A DNA stretch of 64,000 nt from SVEL01 sp045123575. GTDB taxonomy: Bacteria; Bacillota; Clostridia; Lachnospirales; Lachnospiraceae. Location of the stretch: NCBI GenBank assembly GCA_045123575.1, contig JBGVKG010000036.1:14055-78054 (forward strand), written 5' to 3'. Below the pieces are notes generated by a model. The model had not been told where the DNA came from, did no database searches, and worked only from the letters and a program-made list of their open reading frames with translations. The translations under genes were made by a program, and so were the position numbers. Below are positions 7,722-15,914 of this stretch, piece by piece (position 1 is the stretch's first letter; each line of letters opens with the position of its first letter).

Positions 7722-8486
7722 TTAATCAAATTTTATTTCGCCCAAATCCTCATACTGTATCTTAACAAGTGTCAATCCCTCTGCTGGAGCCTTTGGTCCT
7801 GCCACATCTCTGTTGCAAGCCTCCAATATTTCCTTCACATGCTCTGGTGGATATACACCCAAGCCTACCTTAACCAAAGTTCCCACGATGATACGCACCA
7901 TATTGTATAAGAACCCATTGCCTGATATCACGAAATGTATCATATCATTTTCCTTGAATACATCCAGCTTATATACAGTACGAACAGTATTCTCCACCTG
8001 TGTACGGTTCGAGCAGAAGCTCTTAAAATCATGTTCACCTACTATATACTCTGCTGCCTGCTTCATCTTCTCCACATCAAGAGGCATATACACAAAGTAC
8101 GAATACAATCGTTCTGTTGGCATCGGATGACGCTTATTTAATATCTTGTATTCGTAGGTCTTTATACTGTTTGTAAATCTCGGATGAAAATCTGCTGGCA
8201 CCTCAAAGGACTCCTGCACTCTTATATCTTCAGGCAATCTTTGATTAAGAGCAAAGCTCATCTTCTCCGCTGGTATCTTAGACTCAGTATCAAACACTGC
8301 TACATTGCCAAGGGCATGCACTCCAGAGTCTGTACGGCTAGCACCTATAACTACTATTTCCTCATTTAACAGACGACTAAGCTCTCTATTGATGATTTCT
8401 TCCACAGTGATACCATTTATCTGTATCTGCCATCCACAGTAATTTGTTCCATCATATGCAATTCTTAAGAAAACTCTCTTTCCCAT
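7722..8486 (-). CDS. truA: tRNA pseudouridine(38-40) synthase TruA
   Basis: 254 residues. TruA isomerises uridines 38-40 in the tRNA anticodon arm. The sequence has the N-terminal RIAYDGTNYCGWQIQ, the catalytic aspartate in GASRTDSGVHALGNV, and the C-terminal GNGFLYNMVRIIVGTLVKVG. The gene sits after ecfT, a placement common in Firmicutes where ecfA-ecfT-truA follow rplQ and lead to rplM-rpsI. Start ATG gives the expected N-terminus MGKRVFLRIAYDG. Confidence 0.96.
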   Translation of the reverse strand: MGKRVFLRIAYDGTNYCGWQIQINGITVEEIINRELSRLLNEEIVVIGASRTDSGVHALGNVAVFDTESKIPAEKMSFALNQRLPEDIRVQESFEVPADFHPRFTNSIKTYEYKILNKRHPMPTERLYSYFVYMPLDVEKMKQAAEYIVGEHDFKSFCSNRTQVENTVRTVYKLDVFKENDMIHFVISGNGFLYNMVRIIVGTLVKVGLGVYPPEHVKEILEACNRDVAGPKAPAEGLTLVKIQYEDLGEIKFD

Positions 8487-8545
8487 ATTTTAATCCTTTT
8501 TCATCTTTATAATGACATTTCTAGCTAGCTCACTCATTCCCTGTC

Positions 8546-9394
8546 CTAGCCTAAAAGACTTCCTACAACAATATTTATATATCTCATCACAAAATCATTC
8601 ACAAATATAGTCGCCACCAATGCCAACATAAATACAACTATGGTCACATAAGCACATGTATCCACCTTTTTATACTTAAGTGGCTTCATCTTCGTTCTGC
8701 CCTCTCCGCCTCTGTAGCATCGAGCCTCCATAGCATTAGCTAGGTCCATGGCGCGCTTTATAGCAGATATAAGTAGTGGCACCAGCAATGGTATCATAGC
8801 CTTGGCCTTCTTTATAAGACCACCTGTCTCAAAATCTGCACCTCTTGCCTTCTGCGCCTTCATTATCTTATCTGCCTCTTCCATCAGTATAGGTATGAAG
8901 CGAAATGCTATAGATATCATCATAGCTATCTCATGGACAGGCACTTTAATCCGATTCAAAGGTGCAAATGATTTTTCCAAACCATCAGCAACATCCGTTG
9001 GCGTAGTTGTAAGCGTCATAATAGATGAACCCACAAGAAGTAACATCAGTCGATACATCATCTCGATACCTTTGATTATACCTTCAACAGATATCTTGAA
9101 GATACCCCACTGTGCAAGCATATGTGCTCCTTCTGTGAAAAGTATCGTGAATGTTCCGCTAAACAACAATATAAATAATATAGATTTTAATCCCTTAAGC
9201 ATACGCTTAAATGGCACCTTAGACATTATTATTACAGTTACTAAGAACATTGTTGAAATAGTATATCCCAGCAAATTTCCCGCCACAAATAAGCCGATGA
9301 TGTACATAAATGTACCAAACAGCTTAACTCGTGGATCCAACTTATGAATAGTTGAATCTGCTTGATAATATTGTCCTATTGTTATATCACTCAT
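8546..9394 (-). CDS. ecfT: Energy-coupling factor transporter transmembrane protein EcfT
   Basis: 282 residues with about five membrane segments. EcfT is the scaffold that joins the two ATPases to interchangeable vitamin-binding S components. Coupling motifs are AQKARGADF (about residue 185) and AMEARCYRGG (about 220); in the second one cysteine replaces the usual glycine of ARG, which I note but do not regard as inactivating. It starts HKLDPRVKLFGTFMYI, a typical EcfT beginning. It lies 31 bp after the fused EcfA gene and forms the shared group II ECF module with it. Confidence 0.95.
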   Translation of the reverse strand: MSDITIGQYYQADSTIHKLDPRVKLFGTFMYIIGLFVAGNLLGYTISTMFLVTVIIMSKVPFKRMLKGLKSILFILLFSGTFTILFTEGAHMLAQWGIFKISVEGIIKGIEMMYRLMLLLVGSSIMTLTTTPTDVADGLEKSFAPLNRIKVPVHEIAMMISIAFRFIPILMEEADKIMKAQKARGADFETGGLIKKAKAMIPLLVPLLISAIKRAMDLANAMEARCYRGGEGRTKMKPLKYKKVDTCAYVTIVVFMLALVATIFVNDFVMRYINIVVGSLLG

Positions 9395-9425
9395 AATTCT
9401 TTAATATTTCCTAAATCTTTCTACT

Positions 9426-11171
9426 TTAATTAGCTAATATCTCCACAGCTTCATCTACAGTAGTAATTATATGGCCTGTATCTGCCATTAGATATGTTAC
9501 CTGAGGTGCCGCTAACCCTATATTTTCAAGGTCTTTATAATGGCTAAATACATCTCTTACAGTGCCATCATACAGCTTTCTTGCCTGACTCATAACTACC
9601 AGTCTGTCTGCATATCTAGCCACATCTTCCATACTATGAGATACAAGTATAATAGCTATATCTCTTTTTAACTGAAGCTCCTTTAAGGTCTCTAATATGC
9701 TATCTCTTCCCTTAGGATCCAAACCAGCTGTCGGCTCATCTAATATAAGCACCTCTGGATTCATAGCCAATACACCTGCTATGGCTACTCTACGTTTCTC
9801 ACCACCAGACAATTCGAATGGTGATTTATCATAATAGCTCTCGTCAAGCCCAACCTGCTTTATAGATTTTCTAGCAGCATTTTCTATCTCTTCTTTACTC
9901 AGTCCTAAATTCTTTGGACCAAAACATACATCCTCAAAGACAGTCGCTTCAAATAACTGATGTTCTGGATACTGAAATACAAGTCCTACGTGCTTTCTTA
10001 GGAGTGGCAATGAAAATTCCTTGCTATATATACTATTTCCTTTATAATATATCTGACCTGCATCAGCCTTTAATAAACCATTTAAATGTTGTATGAGTGT
10101 TGACTTACCTGAGCCAGTATGGCCTATGATGCCTATAAACTCGCCCTTGTGGATATCTATACTTACACCATCAAGTGCTCCTTTTTCATAAGCAGTTCCT
10201 TCCTCATATACATACTTAAGATTCTCCGCTCGCATAAGAAGTGTATCTGCAGTTTTCTTTATGTCACTAGAAGTCGGTTTATCATTATATACAACTTTAG
10301 CCTTATATGCTGACATATCACCTTTAACAGCCCTAAAACGCTCCTTAAACTCATCTATAGACAAAACACACTGCCCCATATCTGTACCATTTTGAGTAAG
10401 CTTATACGCTATATCAGTGACCTGTGGCACATCCAATCCCAATGCCTTTATCTCATCTACACGAGCAAACACTTCTCTTGGCGTTCCTTCCATAACCACT
10501 CGACCATTATCCATTACAAAGACCTTATCAGCATCGATAACTTCATCCATATGATGAGTAATCAATATAACGGTCACCTTTTCCTGTTTATTAAGCTCCT
10601 TAACAGTGTTTATAACCTCAAGACGCCCATTGGGGTCTAGCATAGCTGTAGGCTCATCTAGAACGATACATTTCGGCTTCATAGCCACTATACCGGCTAT
10701 AGCCACTCGCTGCTTTTGTCCACCAGACAGCTTTGTAGGCGAATGATGTCTATATTCAAGCATCCCCACAGCACTTAATGCCTTTTCCACCCGTTCCCAT
10801 ATTTCTTCTGTTGGAACACCTAGATTTTCCGGACCAAATCCTACATCTTCTTCAACCATAGTTGCAATTATCTGATTGTCTGGATTTTGAAATACCATAC
10901 CTGCATTGCGGCGTATCTCCCATATGTTAGCCTCGTCCTTTGTATCCATACCAGCTACATACAACATTCCCTCATCTGGTGTCAGCATAGCATTAATGTG
11001 TCTGGCAAATGTCGACTTGCCAGAACCATTATGACCAAGGATGGCTATAAACTGGCCTTCTTCTACATCAATATTTACACCATCTAAGGCACTATTTTCC
11101 TCTATGATATTGTCTTCCTCATCTGTCACCGAAAAACGGTGTACCAGATTCACCGACTTAATAATACTCAT
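9426..11171 (-). CDS. Fused ECF transporter ATPase (EcfA1-EcfA2 in one chain)
   Basis: 581 residues carrying two complete ABC ATPase domains. Domain 1 has GHNGSGKST (46-54), VFQNPDNQIIATMVEEDVGFGPENLG, LSGGQKQR and IVLDEPTAMLD, as in EcfA1. Domain 2 has GHTGSGKST (near 350), VFQYPEHQLFEATVFEDVCFGPKNLG, LSGGEKRR and LILDEPTAGLD, as in EcfA2. They are joined by a linker of roughly 60 residues. In most Firmicutes these are two adjacent genes, ecfA1 and ecfA2; here the heterodimer is made as one polypeptide. No frameshift is seen. It energises vitamin uptake through EcfT. Confidence 0.93.
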   Translation of the reverse strand: MSIIKSVNLVHRFSVTDEEDNIIEENSALDGVNIDVEEGQFIAILGHNGSGKSTFARHINAMLTPDEGMLYVAGMDTKDEANIWEIRRNAGMVFQNPDNQIIATMVEEDVGFGPENLGVPTEEIWERVEKALSAVGMLEYRHHSPTKLSGGQKQRVAIAGIVAMKPKCIVLDEPTAMLDPNGRLEVINTVKELNKQEKVTVILITHHMDEVIDADKVFVMDNGRVVMEGTPREVFARVDEIKALGLDVPQVTDIAYKLTQNGTDMGQCVLSIDEFKERFRAVKGDMSAYKAKVVYNDKPTSSDIKKTADTLLMRAENLKYVYEEGTAYEKGALDGVSIDIHKGEFIGIIGHTGSGKSTLIQHLNGLLKADAGQIYYKGNSIYSKEFSLPLLRKHVGLVFQYPEHQLFEATVFEDVCFGPKNLGLSKEEIENAARKSIKQVGLDESYYDKSPFELSGGEKRRVAIAGVLAMNPEVLILDEPTAGLDPKGRDSILETLKELQLKRDIAIILVSHSMEDVARYADRLVVMSQARKLYDGTVRDVFSHYKDLENIGLAAPQVTYLMADTGHIITTVDEAVEILAN

Positions 11172-11197
11172 TTTCTATTCCTAATTACTACCTTTTA

Positions 11198-11518
11198 CTA
11201 TTCTACAACAACAGCAGTACCACTTGCTGTAACCATAAGCATACCATTATTAGAACCTAGTACCTCATAATCCATATCTATACCTACCACTGCATTAGCA
11301 CCAATAGCTGCGGCCCTCTGCTGAAGCTCATACAATGCCTGATTTCTAGCCTGCTGTAGTTCTTCCTCATAAGATCCACTACGACCACCAAAAAAGTTGG
11401 TTAACCCTGCTGCAAAGTCTCTAGCAAAATCTACACCAGACACTACTTCTCCAAAAACAATTCCTTTATACTGTGTTATTACCTTTCCCTCTACGGATGG
11501 TGTTGTTGTTAATATCAT
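11198..11518 (-). CDS. YbjQ/UPF0145 family protein
   Basis: 106 residues with the family pattern: MILTTTPSVEGKVI at the start, the GVVFGEVV-like block IVFGEVVSGVDFARDF, YEEELQQARNQALYELQQRAAAIGANAVVGIDMDYEVL and a closing VTASGTAVVV. YbjQ proteins form pentamers of unknown function, thought to bind metals or small ligands. It has its own promoter at 11582-11610 and AGGAGG before the ATG. It lies between the rplQ terminator and the fused ecfA gene and is likely cotranscribed with the ECF genes. Confidence 0.88.
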   Translation of the reverse strand: MILTTTPSVEGKVITQYKGIVFGEVVSGVDFARDFAAGLTNFFGGRSGSYEEELQQARNQALYELQQRAAAIGANAVVGIDMDYEVLGSNNGMLMVTASGTAVVVE

Positions 11519-11581
11519 TCTTTTATCCTCCTTTTGTATACCTTTTATTATTTATCAGTATAAGCTCTGCTTACGCGCTTT

Positions 11582-11610
11582 ATTATACTTTAAATGCAGT
11601 TCTATGTAAA
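11582..11610 (-). promoter_or_regulatory. SigA-type promoter for the ybjQ-ecfA-ecfT-truA group
   Basis: On the minus strand TTTACA (11605-11610), 17 nt, TATAAT (11582-11587). It lies directly downstream of the rplQ terminator, as expected for a new transcription unit. Confidence 0.75.
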
Positions 11611-11629
11611 GATTTTAACTATTATGAAG

Positions 11630-11663
11630 TATAAAAATAAGCCGTGCATAAGCACGGCTTATT
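11630..11663 (-). terminator. Rho-independent terminator of the S10-spc-alpha superoperon
   Basis: A 12-bp stem AATAAGCCGTGC/GCACGGCTTATT (11636-11663) with loop ATAA, followed on the minus strand by TTTTTAT. It starts 10 nt after the rplQ stop. Confidence 0.93.
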
Positions 11664-11672
11664 ATATTTAAT

Positions 11673-12209
11673 TTAAACGAGCTCTATAAGAACTTCCATA
11701 GCTGCGTCACCTTTTCTGAGACCGATCTTAACGATTCTTGTGTAACCACCCTTACGATCTGCATACTTTGGTGCGTACTCATTGAATAACTTATCTGTTA
11801 AGTCAACAACCTTTGTGTTCTTCTTCTTGCCAGCAGCTGCTGTAGGAACTTCTGTTACATCATAAAGTACCTTCTTCATCTGTCTTCTAGCATGAAGTCT
11901 TGAAGGCATATCCTTCTTGATTGTCTTCTCTACTTCGTCATAAACAGTAACCTTCTTACCATCTACAACTTCCTTAACTCTCTTGCCATCAGCATCCTTC
12001 TTAGCCACCTTAGCCTTAACTGTAACTTCCTCGAAGTTGTCCTTCTCCTTAACAGCGAGTGCTATTAAGTGCTCAACTTCCTTACGGATTTCCTTAGCCT
12101 TAGCTTCTGTTGTACGGATCTTTCCGTGCTGAAGTAAGCTTGTTACCTGTGCTCTGATAAGAGCCTTTCTTACTGATGTTTCTCTACTAAGCTTTCTATA
12201 TCCAGCCAT
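11673..12209 (-). CDS. rplQ: 50S ribosomal protein L17 (long form)
   Basis: 178 residues, longer than the common 113-130. The conserved N-terminal block is present (YRKLSRETSVRKALIRAQVTSLLQHGKI, quoted in parts: RETSVRKAL, LLQHGKI) as is the C-terminal GGYTRIVKIGLRKGDAAMEVLIEL. Between them, residues about 65-125 carry a lysine-rich insertion (DADGKRVKEVVDGKK) not seen in short L17 proteins; similar long forms are known from Lachnospiraceae as far as I recall. L17 lines the polypeptide exit tunnel of the 50S subunit. It is the last gene of the superoperon, with a strong terminator behind it. Confidence 0.95.
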   Translation of the reverse strand: MAGYRKLSRETSVRKALIRAQVTSLLQHGKIRTTEAKAKEIRKEVEHLIALAVKEKDNFEEVTVKAKVAKKDADGKRVKEVVDGKKVTVYDEVEKTIKKDMPSRLHARRQMKKVLYDVTEVPTAAAGKKKNTKVVDLTDKLFNEYAPKYADRKGGYTRIVKIGLRKGDAAMEVLIELV

Positions 12210-12317
12210 TTTATTTTACCTCCATTTGTGGGACTCTCGGAATGCCCTTTGGACTTACTATCCGAACGCCGTTTTCCATAAATTACTTTTACGTACACAT
12301 TGTGCACGACGGGACGA

Positions 12318-13277
12318 TTACTCGTCGCCTGACTTTAACTGTAAACCAAGCTCCTTAAGCTTTCCAAGTACCTCTTCGAGTGACTTACGGCCTAAGTTTC
12401 TAACCTTCATCATATCTTCTGAAGTCTTATTTGTAAGCTCTTCTACAGTATTTATACCTGCTCTCTTCAAGCAGTTGTATGAACGAACTGACAATTCTAA
12501 CTCGTCGATGTTCATCTCTAATACCTTAGCTGTCTCGCTCTCTTCCTTCTCTACCATGATTTCTGTCTTGTCAGCGATTTCTGAGAGGTCGATGAATAAG
12601 TTCAAATGCTCACTTAAAACCTTAGCTGCTAAAGAAACAGCCTCGTCTGGAGCCAATGTACCATTTGTGTACACATCAAGTGTAAGCTTATCGTAGTCAG
12701 TAATCTGACCTACACGAGTATTCTGAATAGATAAGTTAACTCTCTCAACTGGTGTGTAGATAGAATCTACCGAAATAACACCGATTGGTAACTCGTCATT
12801 CTTATTCTTATCAGCGCTTACATAGCCTCTACCCTTAGTGATAGTAAGCTCCATGTACAATTTGCTATCTGCACCACCATTAAGTGTTGCAATTACCAAA
12901 TCAGGATTTAATATCTCAATATCAGCGTCTGCGTGAATATCTGCTGCTGTTACAACACCTTCACCGCTGTATTCGATATACGCTACCTTAGGTTCATTTG
13001 TATCACTATTATTCTTGATAGCCAAGCTCTTAATGTTCATGATAATCTCAGTAACATCTTCCTTAACACCAGGTATTGAGCTAAACTCATGAAGCACGCC
13101 TTCAATCTTTATCTGACTAACTGCTGCTCCTGGTAATGAAGAAAGCATGATTCTTCTCAAAGAATTACCAAGTGTTGTACCATAACCTCTCTCGAGTGGT
13201 TCAACAACGAACCTACCATATCTCTTGTCTTCTGAAATCTCAGCGATTTCAATATTTGGTTTTTCAAAATCGAACAC
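12318..13277 (-). CDS. rpoA: DNA-directed RNA polymerase subunit alpha
   Basis: 319 residues. The alpha dimer nucleates assembly of RNA polymerase. The N-terminal domain shows RFVVEPLERGYGTTLGNSLRR and LPGAAVSQIKIEG; the C-terminal domain, which contacts UP elements and activators, shows LELSVRSYNCLKRAGINTV and VRNLGRKSLEEV. It sits between rpsD and rplQ as in the standard alpha operon. A 108-bp spacer with no clear signal separates it from rplQ. Confidence 0.98.
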   Translation of the reverse strand: MFDFEKPNIEIAEISEDKRYGRFVVEPLERGYGTTLGNSLRRIMLSSLPGAAVSQIKIEGVLHEFSSIPGVKEDVTEIIMNIKSLAIKNNSDTNEPKVAYIEYSGEGVVTAADIHADADIEILNPDLVIATLNGGADSKLYMELTITKGRGYVSADKNKNDELPIGVISVDSIYTPVERVNLSIQNTRVGQITDYDKLTLDVYTNGTLAPDEAVSLAAKVLSEHLNLFIDLSEIADKTEIMVEKEESETAKVLEMNIDELELSVRSYNCLKRAGINTVEELTNKTSEDMMKVRNLGRKSLEEVLGKLKELGLQLKSGDE

Positions 13278-13309
13278 TGTAAAGCCCCTCCTTCTTTGGA
13301 TTTATCGAA

Positions 13310-13903
13310 TTACTTAGAATACAACTCGACGATAAGCATCTCGTTAACTGGAACATCAATAACCTCTCTTGTTGGAACAGACTTAACTGTACCCTTAAGA
13401 GCGTCATGATCAGCCTCAAGCCACTCAGGAACTAATCTTCCCTCTGTAACCTCAAGAATGTCCTTATATCTCTGACAATCCTTGTGCTTCTCCTTGATCT
13501 CGATAACATCTCCAGCCTTTACAAGGTATGAAGGAATGTTTACGCACTTGCCGTTTACTAAAACGTGCTTGTGATCAACGATCTGTCTAGCTTCCTTTCT
13601 TGTTCTTCCGTAACCTAAACGGAACATAACATTGTCAAGTCTCATCTCAAGGAGAATCATAAGGTTCTCACCTGAACGACCCTGCATCTTCTGAGCCTTC
13701 TCAAAATAGTTTCTGAAAGGCTTCTCTAAAACGCCATAAATGAACTTAGCTTTCTGCTTCTCTCTTAACTGAAGACCGTACTCGCTAATCTTCTTGTTTG
13801 CTCTCTTTAATTCTCTAGTTGACTTCTTGTCAATTCCTAAGTAGATAGGATCCAAACCGAGTGATCTACATCTCTTAAGAACAGGAACTCTATTTACTGC
13901 CAT
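13310..13903 (-). CDS. rpsD: 30S ribosomal protein S4
   Basis: 197 residues. S4 starts assembly of the 30S body and affects decoding accuracy. The S4 RNA-binding domain is clear: MRLDNVMFRLGYGRTRKEARQ followed by VDHKHVLVNGKCVNIPS. Unlike zinc-containing S4 forms, the N-terminus lacks the four-cysteine cluster (CRSLGLDPIYLG only), so it is the zinc-free type. It lies 16 bp after rpsK and 32 bp before rpoA. S4 is the usual translational repressor of this operon, but I did not identify its target. Confidence 0.97.
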   Translation of the reverse strand: MAVNRVPVLKRCRSLGLDPIYLGIDKKSTRELKRANKKISEYGLQLREKQKAKFIYGVLEKPFRNYFEKAQKMQGRSGENLMILLEMRLDNVMFRLGYGRTRKEARQIVDHKHVLVNGKCVNIPSYLVKAGDVIEIKEKHKDCQRYKDILEVTEGRLVPEWLEADHDALKGTVKSVPTREVIDVPVNEMLIVELYSK

Positions 13904-13919
13904 CTATCTGCACCTCCTA

Positions 13920-14312
13920 TTAGACTCTTCTACGCTTTGGTGGGCGACATCCATTATGTGGAACTGGAGTAACATCCTTAATACTTGTTACCTCAAGTCC
14001 GCAAGCTGAGAGCGCACGAATAGCTGCTTCTCTTCCTGAACCTGGTCCCTTAACCATAACATCTACATACTTTAAGCCGTGTACTAAAGCCGCCTTTGCA
14101 GCAGTCTCTGCTGCCATCTGAGCTGCATAAGGAGTAGATTTCTTTGAACCTCTAAATCCTAGACCACCAGCACTTGCCCATGATAAAGCATTTCCCTCTG
14201 CATCTGTTAATGTAACAATTGTATTATTGAAAGATGCCTGAATATGTGCCTGTCCGCGTTCAACGTTTTTCTTAACACGCTTCTTTGTCACTTTCTTTGT
14301 AACCTTAGCCAT
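13920..14312 (-). CDS. rpsK: 30S ribosomal protein S11
   Basis: 130 residues with a lysine-rich N-terminus. Hallmarks are AHIQASFNNTIVTLTD, SWASAGGLGFRGSKKSTPYAAQ (seen in parts), VKGPGSGREAAIRAL and the C-terminal PVPHNGCRPPKRRRV. S11 is part of the 30S platform near the mRNA exit. It precedes rpsD by 16 bp and follows rpsM after a 96-bp spacer holding a small hairpin (TTGCGT-5 nt-ACGCAA, about 14370-14386). Confidence 0.98.
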   Translation of the reverse strand: MAKVTKKVTKKRVKKNVERGQAHIQASFNNTIVTLTDAEGNALSWASAGGLGFRGSKKSTPYAAQMAAETAAKAALVHGLKYVDVMVKGPGSGREAAIRALSACGLEVTSIKDVTPVPHNGCRPPKRRRV

Positions 14313-14408
14313 TTTAAACTAACCTCCCTTATGGGTATCTAATTATCGTTTATTTGTTTCTTTAAAATATTGCGTTACATACGCAATCAAGCTGCTATAA
14401 GCTTAAAC

Positions 14409-14777
14409 TTACTTCTTCTTACCAGCAACTGTCTTCTTAGGACCTTTTCTTGTTCTTGCATTAGTCTTTGTCTTCTGACCACGAACTGGAAGTCCCTTTC
14501 TATGACGGATACCTCTGTAGCATCCAATCTCCTGTAATCTCTTGATGTTAAGAGCGATTTCTCTTCTTAAATCACCTTCTACAGTATGATTCTCATCGAT
14601 TACTGCGCTAATCTTCTTAACTTCATCATCTGTTAAATCTCTAACACGAGTGTCAGGATTTACACCAGCAGCCTCAAGAATCTTTGTAGCTGTTATTCTA
14701 CCGATACCGTAGATATAAGTTAATCCGATTTCTACACGCTTTTCTCTTGGTAAGTCAACACCTGAAATACGAGCCAT
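14409..14777 (-). CDS. rpsM: 30S ribosomal protein S13
   Basis: 122 residues. S13 sits at the 30S head and contacts tRNA and the 50S subunit. Signature blocks are ARISGVDLPREKRVEIGLTYIYGIG at the start (seen in parts), NLRREIALNIKRL-like DLRREIALNIKRL, GCYRGIRHRKGLPVRGQ and TKTNARTRKGPKKTV at the end. It is separated from rpmJ by an unusually long 376-bp spacer full of palindromes. Confidence 0.98.
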   Translation of the reverse strand: MARISGVDLPREKRVEIGLTYIYGIGRITATKILEAAGVNPDTRVRDLTDDEVKKISAVIDENHTVEGDLRREIALNIKRLQEIGCYRGIRHRKGLPVRGQKTKTNARTRKGPKKTVAGKKK

Positions 14778-15153
14778 GTGTGTATTACACCTCCATCAAT
14801 TATTCTTGTTTATTATGAAGAATTATCACTTGCGCAGCCCGTCCATATTTGGCCGTCTGAAATGTTGTGCGTAGCCCTACAACTCCTCTGTCGTAATGTG
14901 AAAACCTTTAACCAGGTTTCCGTTTATTGTTAAGCAATTTCCCATTATTACTCGTGTATCCACGTGAGAGTAATGTGTTTACACGCATCCTAGTGTTCCA
15001 TCGCTGCAGCCGCATTGACCAAAATTTTCGTAGAAAATTTTGCTGATGAACGTAGATACATAATGCATCTAACGGGGTCAGACAAATTTTCTTTAAGAAA
15101 ATTTGATAAATAGTTACATTGTACTTAAACGTACAAAAGCACAAAGACAATAA
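14778..15153. repeat. Palindrome-rich spacer between rpmJ and rpsM
   Basis: No gene is visible here. The spacer carries two A/T-rich hairpins: CAAAATTTTC-GTA-GAAAATTTTG (15020-15042, perfect 10-bp arms, 3-nt loop) and CAAATTTTC-5 nt-GAAAATTTG (15083-15105, 9-bp arms). Other short stems surround them, for example CACGTG-type repeats near 14955-14990. They may be mRNA-stabilising structures or relics of an inserted repeat; no terminator T-run follows either hairpin. Confidence 0.6.
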
Positions 15154-15267
15154 TTAGCCCTGTCTCTGCTTGTGCTTAGGATTCTCACAGATTACTCTGA
15201 TTGCTCCCTTTCTCTTAATGATTTTGCATTTTTCGCAAATTGGTTTAACTGATGATCTAACCTTCAC
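15154..15267 (-). CDS. rpmJ: 50S ribosomal protein L36
   Basis: 37 residues, full length. [15 protein letters not shown] begins the protein, followed by [15 protein letters not shown] and KHKQRQG. The zinc-binding ligands C11, C14, C27 and H32 are all present, so it is the zinc form. It starts with GTG, with GGAGG about 9 nt upstream. It follows infA after a 409-bp spacer that holds a promoter and several hairpins, and it leads rpsM-rpsK-rpsD-rpoA-rplQ. Confidence 0.95.
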
Positions 15268-15302
15268 AGTAAAATCCTCCTTTCAAAAAAAGTCCGACTA
15301 TA

Positions 15303-15331
15303 ACTATATCATAGCGAAAATCAATTTGCAA
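15303..15331 (-). promoter_or_regulatory. Internal promoter for rpmJ-rpsM-rpsK-rpsD-rpoA-rplQ
   Basis: On the minus strand TTGCAA (15326-15331), 17 nt, TATAGT (15303-15308), 36 nt before the rpmJ start. It would let the alpha operon be expressed apart from the upstream spc genes. Confidence 0.7.
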
Positions 15332-15414
15332 CAACTTTTTTCAATTATTTTCCTTTTGATTTTCTTCTATATTATATTGTTATATACACTTCATTGGTTA
15401 GAGCCTTCGCTACT

Positions 15415-15676
15415 GTTCCGAGTGTTTGCTTCGCAACTTCCTCGGAACTTATCCGGTCAGGCTGCTCGCGAGAGGTCGGCTTCGCCGCTTCCTCGCTTAC
15501 TGTTTGGAGCCTCTGCCCTCAATGCCTTCGCTTCCGCTCAGGCTGCTCGCGAGAGGTCGGCTTCGCCGCTTCCTCGCTTACTGTTTGGAGCCTCTGTAGG
15601 CTTTTCCCCATTATGTTCTCGCTTCCGCTCGAACTGTCACGAGTGGTCTGCTCTTTCAGAGCAGCTTCCTCGTGAC
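15415..15676. repeat. Cluster of four GAGGAA-type hairpins after infA
   Basis: Four hairpins lie at 15415-15448, 15468-15496, 15549-15577 and 15636-15676. Each has an outer stem ending in GAG/CTC, a TTC or CTTC bulge before CTC, and a variable inner stem, mostly tipped by TTC (GCTTCGC). The second and third are copies inside an 81-bp tandem duplication (58 identical bases, 15458-15515 and 15539-15596). The fourth begins on the minus strand exactly after the infA stop codon. Linkers contain CCGCTCAG or CGGTCAGG. Members also occur near rpsN, rplB, rplL and rplJ. Confidence 0.75.
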
Positions 15677-15895
15677 TTATTTATCTCTCCATACGATACG
15701 TCCCTTAGACAAATCATATGGTGAAAGCTCTATAGTTACTTTATCACCTGGAATGATTCTAATAAAATTCATACGAAGCTTTCCACTGATATGTGCGAGA
15801 ACCTGATGTCCGTTCTCTAACTCTACCTTGAACATTGCGTTAGGTAACTTCTCTAACACTGTTCCTTCTATTTCAATAACATCTGACTTTGCCAT
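15677..15895 (-). CDS. infA: Translation initiation factor IF-1
   Basis: 72 residues, the standard length. The OB-fold sequence runs AKSDVIEIEGTVLEKLPNAMF (seen in parts), VELENGHQVLAHISGKLRMN, RIIPGDKVTIELSPYDLSKGRI and ends VWRDK. IF-1 occupies the 30S A site during initiation. It lies 19 bp after map; its stop codon directly abuts a repeat-type hairpin, and the next gene, rpmJ, has its own promoter. Confidence 0.98.
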   Translation of the reverse strand: MAKSDVIEIEGTVLEKLPNAMFKVELENGHQVLAHISGKLRMNFIRIIPGDKVTIELSPYDLSKGRIVWRDK

Positions 15896-15914
15896 AATTC
15901 ATAACCTCCATCGT

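Noticed and set aside
8748..9347. 199-codon plus-strand open frame opposite ecfT
   Set aside because: It is antisense to a well-supported membrane protein gene; the hydrophobic composition is the mirror effect of codon bias.
15170..15724. Plus-strand open frame of 184 codons over the infA-rpmJ spacer
   Set aside because: Its middle is made of repeat-family hairpins and an 81-bp duplication, producing repeated peptides (QAARERSASPLPRL). It has no Shine-Dalgarno sequence and runs over rpmJ and infA ends.
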